Assembly (NCBI RefSeq): GCF_004322755.1
Contig: NZ_CP036401.1
Coordinates: 3,596,001 to 3,660,000, forward strand
Length of the DNA stretch: 64,000 nucleotides
Source: Pseudoduganella albidiflava
Lineage (GTDB): Bacteria > Pseudomonadota > Gammaproteobacteria > Burkholderiales > Burkholderiaceae_D
Direction of reading: 5' to 3'
The stretch's first letter is position 1. Each line of letters starts with the position of its first letter. The notes beneath the pieces are model-generated. The model was not told where the DNA came from, made no database searches, and worked only from the letters and a program-made list of their open reading frames with translations. Both the position numbers and the translations under genes were made by a program. Of this stretch, positions 33,261-41,364 are shown one piece after another.

Positions 33261-33593
33261 TCATCCAGGATCGTACACGCTTCCGGCCGATCGCTCCAGG
33301 ATCCTACGCGGCTGTTTTCGCAACCGGCTCAGCCCAAACGCCGCCAACAGGCCAATTGGCCAGCACGCGATGAGCACTCCTTCCCAACGGTTCCAGTCCC
33401 GATACGATTCGTACGAATGATGCTTGCCTGTCTTACCGCAGTACGGACCATCGACGCAAGGTTTGTACGGCGCGTCTGGATACGTTATCAGTCCATAGAA
33501 AAACACGGTCAGGCAACAGGCTACGATGGCAAACGACAACGCCTGCAGCTTGAAATGCCTTCCCTTGAATAGCCAATCCTGTACGCTTTTCAT
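33261..33593 (-). CDS. Small two-helix membrane protein
   Basis: The 110-residue protein has transmembrane helices at about residues 16-37 (LQALSFAIVACCLTVFFYGLI) and 73-90 (VLIACWPIGLLAAFGLS). A hydrophilic loop with two Cys (YKPCVDGPYCGKTGKHHS) lies between them, probably periplasmic. GGAAAGGG precedes the ATG. It is 24 bp upstream of the CPCC gene on the same strand, suggesting co-transcription. No family is recognised. Confidence 0.72.
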   Translation of the reverse strand: MKSVQDWLFKGRHFKLQALSFAIVACCLTVFFYGLITYPDAPYKPCVDGPYCGKTGKHHSYESYRDWNRWEGVLIACWPIGLLAAFGLSRLRKQPRRILERSAGSVYDPG

Positions 33594-33647
33594 CTTGCCC
33601 TTTCCAAGTTGAATAGCCGCTTCCGGTCCATTATGAAGCAGGAGGAA

Positions 33648-34184
33648 TCAGCGATCGGGAACGACATAAGGCAAAACCCGCTTCCGGAACATCGCTTCGC
33701 GTTGTCCGGACAAATGCTGCGTCAGTTCGACCAGTGTTCCCATTTGCGCGGACTGAAGCAGGCCGGAAATACGAAAACCCGCCCGCAGCTTCGCGATGAT
33801 TACCGGATTGTTGACCACCGAATGGCGAGAGCGGATGCACCACGCGCCCTGCGCCGATGCATGGCGCTCGACGGCTTGCAGCAGCAATGTATAAACGCCT
33901 CTCCTTCGATGGGCTGGCATGACGCCGCTATTCGCCATATAAAAGGCGTTGTCCTGGTCCATCCAGCCATAGGTCCACCCGACCAGTTCCTGGCCGTCAT
34001 AAGCGCCGAGCCTGCAGATGGAAACAGTGCCCCGTGCCGGGAAATCCACGTCGGTGCGCTCGGAAGCCAGTACAGAACCCAATTCGGCTGAAACCTGCTC
34101 GATATCGGCAAAAATGACTTTCTGGAGCGATGAGAAATGCGGCTCCGGGAATTTATCGGTGTACCGGATTTCAATGGATGGCAT
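33648..34184 (-). CDS. GNAT-family N-acetyltransferase
   Basis: The 178-residue protein has the GNAT acetyl-CoA motif A at MANSGVMPAHRRRGVYTLLLQAVERHA (R-R-R-G-V-Y loop) after strands ICRLGAYDGQELVGWTYGW. The substrate is unknown. The start MPSIEIRYTD at 34184 gives a protein of normal GNAT size; the long frame above it is antisense to the lipoprotein hydrolase. No strong Shine-Dalgarno is visible. It leads the minus-strand run of small genes down to 31748. Confidence 0.82.
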   Translation of the reverse strand: MPSIEIRYTDKFPEPHFSSLQKVIFADIEQVSAELGSVLASERTDVDFPARGTVSICRLGAYDGQELVGWTYGWMDQDNAFYMANSGVMPAHRRRGVYTLLLQAVERHASAQGAWCIRSRHSVVNNPVIIAKLRAGFRISGLLQSAQMGTLVELTQHLSGQREAMFRKRVLPYVVPDR

Positions 34185-34454
34185 CTTGTTTTCTCGAGGT
34201 AGTTGTATCCGCTGCCGTCCAGTATATGCCATGCGAATTCGCCGGTTCAATGCGCGGCGAGCCGGAAATATCCCTGGCACGGCCGGCCGCCGCATCCGCG
34301 GACGATCCCGGCACCTGGTCAGGCAAGTCCGGTGCGCTTCCGCGCGTCGTGCAATTTCGCCACGTTTTTTTTCTCCCCGTCGTGCTATCGTAATTCGACG
34401 CCATCCTGCGACGGGAGCGGCATCCAGATAGCCACTCAACCAACGAGGGACACC

Positions 34455-35792
34455 ATGCTGCAGACCAGGCGCGTCAACCCACTGCTTTTGCTGGCCCTCA
34501 CGACCGTTCTCGCAGGCTGTGGCGGCGACGGCGACCAGGGCGCCAAGGGGGAACCTGGCGCGCCCGGCACCCCGGGCGCCAATGCCGACGCCATCGCCAC
34601 CATCGGCGAGGGCGCCATCATCATCGACGGCGCGGCCGCCGGCGATCCGAAAGAAAGCATCTATGTCCGCAAGGCCGGCCATGGCCCGAAGGTCATCGTC
34701 CTCGTACCCGGCAATAACACGTCGGGCGCCACGTTCGACGGCATGATGGGCTTCTTCCGTTCCATCGATGCGCTCAATGACGCCTATACCGTCTACACCT
34801 TCGACTACCGCGGCAGCGGCAAGTCGAGCTACAACAGGAAGATCACGTCGCTGAAGGATTTCGCCGCCGATTTCGACAAGGTGATGAACAAGATCGCCAA
34901 CTTCCCCACGTCCGGCGTCACGCTGGTCGGCTACTCGATGGGTTTCGGCACCGCGCTGGAAATGGTGATTGCCAATCCCGGGCGGTACGCGAATGTGGTC
35001 AGCCTGGCGGGGATCGGCACACGCGGCGTCCGTGTCGGCTTCAACGCGGGCCAGGCCGGCACCGATGCGGCCGGCCATGCCTGGGCGAACGGCGACTGGG
35101 TCACCGTCGCGAACGATGCAGCCGGCCTGGCCGGCACGGAGTTCCAGCAGCGTTCGTGGCAGGGCGACCAGCGCACCTATGCCAACGTGCAGGCCACCTG
35201 GGACGCGGTGGTCTACAACGATGTCCTGAAATACGACATCAGCAAGGCGTTTACGCCGGCGGCGGTCACTGATCCTGCGTTCCGCGCATCGCCGAACTAC
35301 GGCAAATCGCTGCTGGACGGCTTCACCATCCAGTACATGCCGGAGTCGCTGTACTACTCGCACAAGTTCAATGTCTCGCCCGTCGCCGTGGTCAAGCCCG
35401 CACCGAATGCCGACGGCAGCGTGGTCACCATCCCGGGCGACGGCCGCCTGGCCGCGCTGTTCAACGGCAAGCGTGCGATGCTGGTGAAAGCCACGACCAG
35501 CTTCGCCACCTGGCGCGGCGACCAGGTCATCTACGACAACTACACGGCCACCTCGAAGTACGACCTGAAACGGGCGGGCGCCAACGTGACGGCCGTGATG
35601 ATCAATCCGGACCAGGGCTTCGACCATGGCTTCCCGGTCGCGCGGCCGCTGGAAACGGTGCGGCTGATCGACGCCTTCGTCAAGGGCGAGATTTCCGCGA
35701 CCGGCGCGGCAAGCGCGCTGGGCGGCGCCGGCGTGGCCGTGTATCCGAATGGGGAAACGGCCTGGGAGACCGACACCTTCACGGGATTCTGA
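34455..35792 (+). CDS. Lipoprotein alpha/beta hydrolase with collagen-like linker
   Basis: The 445-residue protein begins with a lipoprotein signal (LLLALTTVLAGC; lipidated Cys22). Directly after it comes a six-triplet Gly-X-Y stretch (GDQGAKGEPGAPGTPGAN, residues 26-43), then an alpha/beta hydrolase domain: oxyanion region VLVPGNNTSG, nucleophile elbow GYSMGFG, YRGSGKSS and a late His in GFDHGFP. It is probably anchored in the outer or inner membrane, facing the periplasm or surface. GAGGGA precedes the ATG. It is convergent with the GH3 gene and not obviously in an operon. Substrate (ester or amide) is unknown. Confidence 0.83.
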   Translation: MLQTRRVNPLLLLALTTVLAGCGGDGDQGAKGEPGAPGTPGANADAIATIGEGAIIIDGAAAGDPKESIYVRKAGHGPKVIVLVPGNNTSGATFDGMMGFFRSIDALNDAYTVYTFDYRGSGKSSYNRKITSLKDFAADFDKVMNKIANFPTSGVTLVGYSMGFGTALEMVIANPGRYANVVSLAGIGTRGVRVGFNAGQAGTDAAGHAWANGDWVTVANDAAGLAGTEFQQRSWQGDQRTYANVQATWDAVVYNDVLKYDISKAFTPAAVTDPAFRASPNYGKSLLDGFTIQYMPESLYYSHKFNVSPVAVVKPAPNADGSVVTIPGDGRLAALFNGKRAMLVKATTSFATWRGDQVIYDNYTATSKYDLKRAGANVTAVMINPDQGFDHGFPVARPLETVRLIDAFVKGEISATGAASALGGAGVAVYPNGETAWETDTFTGF

Positions 35793-35825
35793 CAGGAGCA
35801 CGAAACCGGTGCCCCCGCGTCCCTC

Positions 35826-38387
35826 TTACCTGAACAACTCGACCTCCTGCCGCTGCACGATCTCGGCCGAGTTGAAGCCGACGCCCAGCGCCACCTTGCC
35901 CGCCGGTGCGATCCACTTGTTCGCCTTGTCATCCCAGTACGACAGCAGGCGCCGCTCGACGGGAATCGTCACCACCTGCTCGCCGCCGGCCGGCAACTGG
36001 ACCCGGGCAAAGCCCACCAGCTTCACGGCCGGCGTCTCCACCGGCCCCGGCAAGGCGCCGCTGTACACCTGCACCACGGTCGATCCGGCGCGCGCACCGG
36101 TATTCTTCACGCGCACCGACACCGTGGCCGCCACGTCCGCCGGTCCGCTTTGCCCGCCCTGCCCGCCACGCACTGCCCGGACACCGAGGCCATCGAGACT
36201 GAAAGTCGAATACGACAGGCCGTAGCCGAACGGGAACAGCGGCTTCTGGCCATGCCTGTGCAGGTAGCGGTAGCCGACGAACACGCCTTCGTCGTAGCGC
36301 ACCGTGCCGCCGCCGGCATACGGCCGCGGGCCCTGGCGTTCATCGGCCAGGAACGACACCGGCAGCCGGCCGCCCGGTTCCGCGTCGCCGAACAGCACGT
36401 TGGCGATCGCCGTACCGGTGGCGGCACCCGGATACCACATCTGGACCACCCCTTTGACCCGCGGCAGCCACGGCATCTTCACCGCGCCGCCCGTGTTCAG
36501 CACCACGATCGTATTCGGGTTGGCGGCGGCCACCGCTTCCACCAGCGCATCCTGGTCGGCCGGCAGCGCGTAGTTGCCGCGGTCCATTTCCTCGCCCGTG
36601 ACCTGGTTGACGAACACCACGGCGACCTCGGACTTCTTCGCCAGCGCCACGGCGTCCGGGATCATCGAAGATCCCTGCCATCCCAGCTGGATGCGCGGCC
36701 CCGTGAAGGCGCCGCGCGACGAGTACTCCACCTCGATGCGTACCTTGCGGCCCTTCTCCATCCGTACCACGCCATACAGCGGATAGGTGTACGGACCGGA
36801 ACCGGGGAAGCCGTCGGCCGTGGAGCGGGCGCCGTCGATGACGGCCTTGCCGTCGATCGTCACCTTCACCGCGCCGCTGACGGACGCGGCCAGCCGCACC
36901 GGCCCATCCTTGTCGGGCGTGTATTCCGTGACCCATTTCGCCGACCATTTCGCCGGCATCGCCATCGACGGCTTGCCCTTGATGTCGATTTCCTTGACGG
37001 TATCCTCGCCCAGGGCGCCGCCGCCGAAGTCCTCGCTGCCGAAGTACCGCACCTGCCAGCCCGGCTTGCCGTTAGGCGCCACCAATGCCACGGGCGGCGC
37101 GAAGATGCCGCCATCGGCGGACATCGACGGCAGCACCACGTCGCCCAGCGAACCCTGGGCATGGGCCACTTTCGCGCCGCTGCCCGCCTTCGCCGCGATC
37201 GCTTCGAGCGGCGTCGTGAACTGGCCCGGATCGACGTAGGTCGACCACATCACGCCCGTCACCGCTTCCCTGCCGGCCGGGCCGATGACGGCGATCCGGC
37301 CGCCACGGCGCAGCGGCAGCACGCCGCCCTCGTTCTTCAGCAGCACGGTGCCGCTTTCGGCCACTCTGACCGCCAGCGCCTGGTGCGCCGGCGTCGTCAC
37401 CACGGCGGCCGGCGTATCGGTCACGGGGCGGTCGAACGTGCCCGTCGAGAACAGCGCCCACAGCATGCGGCGCGCCGCGTCGTCGAGCCGGCTGGCCGGG
37501 ATGCGGCCATCCCTGAACCCTTCGGCCTTGCGCAGGAACGGCTGCAGCGACCAGGAATCGATGCCGGCGTTGAATTGCGCGATGCCGTCGGCGCCGCCCA
37601 TGAAGTCGGTGGCCATGTAGCCCTGGAAGCCGTGCCGCTTGATTTCCCCCAGCAGCGCGGCGTTTTCCAGCATATAGGTGCCGTTGACTTTCGGGTAGGA
37701 GCCCATCAGGGCACCGATCCTGGTCTTCTCCACCAGGTAGTGGAACGGCAGGTCGTACACCTCGCGCAGCGCGCGCTGCCCCACCTCCACGTTCATCGTC
37801 AGCCGCTCGCGTTCCGTGTGGTACACCGTGTAGTGCTTGGCCATCGCGATGGTGCCTTCGCCCTGCATGCCGGACGCCACTTCCGAGCCCAGCACGGCAT
37901 TGACGAGCGGGTCTTCGCCGAACGATTCGGTCAAGCGGCCGGACAGGCCGTCGCGCGCCACGTCGACCGTCGGGCCGAGGATCACGTTCCAGCCCTTGCC
38001 GCGCGCCTCCACGGCGATCGCCTTGCCGTACTCGCGCGCCAGCGCCGCGTCGAACGTGGCGCCCAGCGCCAGCGGCACCGGGAACGCCGTCACGCCCTTG
38101 TCGCCGCGCAGGCCGGCCGAGGCGTCGACCCGGGTCAGCGGCTGCACGCCCAGCGGCGCCAGCGGCGCGTACTCGGCGGGGTCGACGCCGCTCACCAGCG
38201 CCACCTTCTGTTCGAAGCTCATCGCCTTCAGCAACTGGGCGGCGCGTACTTCCGGCGCCTGCGTGGCATCCCGCCACGGTTGTGCGGCCGGCCCGGCCGC
38301 CTGCGCCAGCGCCGCGATTGCCACACTCCCCGCGAATGCCAGGCCCACGTGGAGGGCTACGCCACGGCGCAACAGTTTTTTACTCAT
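35826..38387 (-). CDS. Exported GH3 beta-glycosidase with PA14-like insert
   Basis: The 853-residue protein has a signal peptide (MSKKLLRRGVALHVGLAFAGSVAIAALAQA). Its GH3 N-terminal barrel carries the nucleophile region HGFQGYMATDFMGG (Asp261), KHYTVYH and GRLTESFGEDP. An alpha/beta sandwich follows, with a PA14-type insertion (GKPGWQVRYFGSEDF ... DGPVRLAASVSGAVKVTIDGK), and then a fibronectin III-like end (RVKNTGARAGSTVVQVYSG). This is beta-glucosidase/beta-xylosidase-type architecture. An ATG at 38411 would add eight residues before the signal; 38387 is favoured by the signal peptide. It is the last gene of the glycoside operon, 29 bp after the MFS gene. Confidence 0.9.
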   Translation of the reverse strand: MSKKLLRRGVALHVGLAFAGSVAIAALAQAAGPAAQPWRDATQAPEVRAAQLLKAMSFEQKVALVSGVDPAEYAPLAPLGVQPLTRVDASAGLRGDKGVTAFPVPLALGATFDAALAREYGKAIAVEARGKGWNVILGPTVDVARDGLSGRLTESFGEDPLVNAVLGSEVASGMQGEGTIAMAKHYTVYHTERERLTMNVEVGQRALREVYDLPFHYLVEKTRIGALMGSYPKVNGTYMLENAALLGEIKRHGFQGYMATDFMGGADGIAQFNAGIDSWSLQPFLRKAEGFRDGRIPASRLDDAARRMLWALFSTGTFDRPVTDTPAAVVTTPAHQALAVRVAESGTVLLKNEGGVLPLRRGGRIAVIGPAGREAVTGVMWSTYVDPGQFTTPLEAIAAKAGSGAKVAHAQGSLGDVVLPSMSADGGIFAPPVALVAPNGKPGWQVRYFGSEDFGGGALGEDTVKEIDIKGKPSMAMPAKWSAKWVTEYTPDKDGPVRLAASVSGAVKVTIDGKAVIDGARSTADGFPGSGPYTYPLYGVVRMEKGRKVRIEVEYSSRGAFTGPRIQLGWQGSSMIPDAVALAKKSEVAVVFVNQVTGEEMDRGNYALPADQDALVEAVAAANPNTIVVLNTGGAVKMPWLPRVKGVVQMWYPGAATGTAIANVLFGDAEPGGRLPVSFLADERQGPRPYAGGGTVRYDEGVFVGYRYLHRHGQKPLFPFGYGLSYSTFSLDGLGVRAVRGGQGGQSGPADVAATVSVRVKNTGARAGSTVVQVYSGALPGPVETPAVKLVGFARVQLPAGGEQVVTIPVERRLLSYWDDKANKWIAPAGKVALGVGFNSAEIVQRQEVELFR

Positions 38388-38416
38388 CGTCTCGTCTCGT
38401 TGTGTTGTCATGAAAA

Positions 38417-39676
38417 TCACTGCAGGGCCGCGCTCGGCAGCCTGCGAATATACAGCCAGCCCAGCGCGGTGGTGAAGCCGACCGCCACGGTCAGCGTGAG
38501 GAACAGCGTGGCGGGGCCGCTCTCGATCAGCAGCGGCGTACCCAGCGCCGCCACGGCGGCCAGCATGCGGGTGAAGAAGGTGGTGGCGCCCTGCGCCGTC
38601 GAACGCAGCAAGGTCGGGAACAGCTCCTGGCTCCATACCTTCCACATCGATTCGCCGGCGAACGCGCCGCCGATGCCTTGCAGGATCTGCCAGGCCGCCA
38701 GCGAGTACACGTTCACGCCGAACAGGATCGGCATCAATTGCCCGGCCACCGCCAGCACGCCGCCCAGCACGAACCAGGTCATCCGCGACGGCAGGTCGAC
38801 GGTGCGCATGAAGAGGATCGCGCTGGCGAACGACACCACCAGCTGAGCCGTATTCACCAGGCCCGCCGTGGAGACGGAGGTACCGGCCACCTCCGTGTAC
38901 AGCAGCGTGCCGAACTGCCCGCCCGTGTTGGCGGCCAGGTTGAACACGCCGTAGAACAGCCCCAGCGCCACGAACGGTCCGATGTAGCGGCGGCCGAACA
39001 GCTGGCGGATGCTCCCGGCATCGAGCGCCGCGCCGCCCGCTCCGGCATCCGCATCGGCGCGGGCCCGCGTCCATTCGCCCGATTCAGGCAAGGTGGCCCG
39101 CAGTGCCAGCACCAGCAGCGCCACCAGCAGTACGTGCGCCCACATGATGCGGCCACCCAGCTCGCCGAACCCGCCGACGAAGATCTGCAGCACGTAGGTT
39201 GTGCCGATCGCCGCCATCCACAGCACGTGCGAGAAGGCGATCAGCCGGCCCTTGAAGCCGGGCGGCGCTTCCTCGGCGATCATCGCCATCGAGACCGGCA
39301 GGTCGGCGCCGATGCAGAAGCCGACGATGACCGTGCCCGCGACCAGCACCGGCAGCGACGGCGCCAGCGCCAGCATGCCCGTGCCGAGCGCCAGCCCGAC
39401 CATCGTGGTGGTGAACACGCGGCGCCGGCCGAAGCGGTCGCCCAGCCGGCCGCCGACCAGTGCGCCGATGGCGAACAGCGCCGTCAGCAAGGCGGACAGC
39501 TGGCCGATGTGCCCCAGCGACAGGCTGAAGTGATCCTTGTACAGCACCAGCGCGCCGCCGCTCGTGATGATCGCGGCGGCATCCAGGTAGGACGCCATGC
39601 CGGCCAGGATCGCCACGCGCCATGCCGGACGGGGCAGGTCGCGCAGGCGCGGCACGGGAATGGTTTCGACTTTCAT
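38417..39676 (-). CDS. MFS sugar/organic-acid transporter
   Basis: The 419-residue protein has twelve predicted transmembrane segments and the MFS signature GGRLGDRFGRRRVF between helices 2 and 3, as in the sugar-porter/metabolite:H+ symporter group. GGGGGAGGG precedes the ATG, which overlaps the stop of the GH78-like gene by four bases (ATGA). Its place between two glycosidase genes and a TonB receptor suggests it takes up the released sugar, probably rhamnose or glucose, across the inner membrane. Confidence 0.85.
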   Translation of the reverse strand: MKVETIPVPRLRDLPRPAWRVAILAGMASYLDAAAIITSGGALVLYKDHFSLSLGHIGQLSALLTALFAIGALVGGRLGDRFGRRRVFTTTMVGLALGTGMLALAPSLPVLVAGTVIVGFCIGADLPVSMAMIAEEAPPGFKGRLIAFSHVLWMAAIGTTYVLQIFVGGFGELGGRIMWAHVLLVALLVLALRATLPESGEWTRARADADAGAGGAALDAGSIRQLFGRRYIGPFVALGLFYGVFNLAANTGGQFGTLLYTEVAGTSVSTAGLVNTAQLVVSFASAILFMRTVDLPSRMTWFVLGGVLAVAGQLMPILFGVNVYSLAAWQILQGIGGAFAGESMWKVWSQELFPTLLRSTAQGATTFFTRMLAAVAALGTPLLIESGPATLFLTLTVAVGFTTALGWLYIRRLPSAALQ

Positions 39677-41337
39677 GCGCCCTCCCCCGTCGATGCCGCA
39701 TCCGCCACGCCATCCGGCCGGCCCAGGCCGCGGGCCCGGAACAGCCAGGCGGGCGAGCAGCTCCACGCGTGGCAGTAGCTGTTGGCATGGATGTCGCCAT
39801 ACGGTGACGCCAGCGGATCGGCCGGGTCGAACGCTTCCCAGAAGGTGTCGGCGCCGGCGTCGAGCATCGCGCCCCAGTACGAGCGCACGAGGCCGAGGGC
39901 CTCGTCCTCCATGCCGCACGCCAGCATCGCCTCGGCGATGTAGTGATACGCGTACGGTGTGATCGGCCGCACGGCATGCGGATCGGCCAGCGCGTTGCGC
40001 AATGCCGCCTGCGCCTCCTCGCGCGACTCGGGTATGCCGGCCAGCACCAGCCAGGCCTGGGCCGCGCACGATACCTGCTGTTCCGGCCCGCTCGTATAGA
40101 CGCCGCGGCCCGCGTCGAACAGCTGCGCCCGCGCGGCGGCGGCCATGCCGTCGACCAGCGGGCCGTAGTGGGCTACCTCCTGCGCGCACTCGAGCCGCTC
40201 CGCCAGGGCCAGCATGCGGCGCAACGCGAAGACGATCACGCCATGGGTCGCGGCACTCTTGTCCAGGCCGAAGGCCCAGTCGATGAAGCACCAGGTTTCG
40301 CCCGTGTCGTGGAACAGCAGCGTGTCGTCGAGCCGGGCCAGCAGGCAGTCGACCTGGCGCCGCGCCACCGGCCACAGTTCGCGGCCGCAAGCCAGGTCGC
40401 CGGTGGCGTCCACGTATTCCTGCAAGGTCACGCAGAACAGCGCCGCGTAGTCGAGCGTGGTGGTGTCGCCGTAGGTGGGCTCGGGGCGCTCGTACACGCA
40501 GCCGTTCACCAGGCCGTCGGAACGGGGCAGCCCGGCGAACAGGTACAGGCAGCGCTTGACGACATCGTCGGCGCGCAAGGTCGCGTAGCTGGCCAGCGCC
40601 TGCAGCCGCAGGTCGCCGACCCACAGGCGCCGGTCGCGGCGCGGGCCATCCTCGAACGCCGTCTGCAGGCAATCGCGCAGCGTGCGCTGGGCAACCAGGT
40701 CGACCTGGCGGATCCAGTCCGGATACGCCTCGGGCAGCGGCGACGGCTCCGTGCGGGCCGACGTGACGGCATGCGCCGTCATCGCCTCGAAGCGCACGCC
40801 GAAGCGGCGCGACGCGGCCAGCACCTCGACCTTGACATAGCGGAAGGCGTGCCGGCGCGGCACCCGGAACAGCGCCGGCAAGTCGTCGACGGTGACGATT
40901 TCTTCCGGCAGCCAGGCCGCGCTGATCCAGCCCGAGTACGGATACAGGGGCTCGGCCACGTCGGTCGGCACCTCGCCGAACGTCAGCCGCAGGCGGATCG
41001 GGCTGTCGGCCACGCTGCCCACGGGCACGGCGCGAAACGACAGGTAGCCGGTCAGGTGTTCGCCGAAATCGGCGATGAACGCACTTCCCTCGGCCCAGCC
41101 GCGCCGCGCCAGCTCACCGCCATCGGCCAGCCGGCGCATGGCGTGGCGCAAGGCCAGGTCCGGCCGCGGCTCCGCCTCGACCAGCGCCACCGGCGGGATG
41201 GCGCGCTCGTTCAGGGCGGGGATCAAGGCCTGCGCCGTGCGCAGGTATGCTTCGACGGGGGCGCCGGCCGGCAGGTTGATCCGCCGCGCTTCCTCGGCCG
41301 CGTTGGCCTGGGCGATCTGTTCCGGACTTGGTTTCAT
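39673..41337 (-). CDS. GH78-like alpha-L-rhamnosidase (six-hairpin catalytic domain)
   Basis: The 554-residue protein has a short beta-domain (residues ~80-195) and an (alpha/alpha)6 barrel starting with EDGPRRDRRLWVGD at 229-242, the recognisable GH78 motif around the catalytic acid. It continues through LDYAALFCVTLQEYVDATGD and ends with the DTFWEAFDP and CHAWSCSPAW segments usual in bacterial rhamnosidases. No signal peptide is visible, so it would act in the cytoplasm on imported glycosides. AAGGAGA precedes the ATG. It is shorter than many GH78 proteins because accessory N-terminal domains are absent. Confidence 0.85.
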   Translation of the reverse strand: MKPSPEQIAQANAAEEARRINLPAGAPVEAYLRTAQALIPALNERAIPPVALVEAEPRPDLALRHAMRRLADGGELARRGWAEGSAFIADFGEHLTGYLSFRAVPVGSVADSPIRLRLTFGEVPTDVAEPLYPYSGWISAAWLPEEIVTVDDLPALFRVPRRHAFRYVKVEVLAASRRFGVRFEAMTAHAVTSARTEPSPLPEAYPDWIRQVDLVAQRTLRDCLQTAFEDGPRRDRRLWVGDLRLQALASYATLRADDVVKRCLYLFAGLPRSDGLVNGCVYERPEPTYGDTTTLDYAALFCVTLQEYVDATGDLACGRELWPVARRQVDCLLARLDDTLLFHDTGETWCFIDWAFGLDKSAATHGVIVFALRRMLALAERLECAQEVAHYGPLVDGMAAAARAQLFDAGRGVYTSGPEQQVSCAAQAWLVLAGIPESREEAQAALRNALADPHAVRPITPYAYHYIAEAMLACGMEDEALGLVRSYWGAMLDAGADTFWEAFDPADPLASPYGDIHANSYCHAWSCSPAWLFRARGLGRPDGVADAASTGEGA

Positions 41338-41364
41338 TGCTCTCCTTGTTGATTGCAGGGGCGC

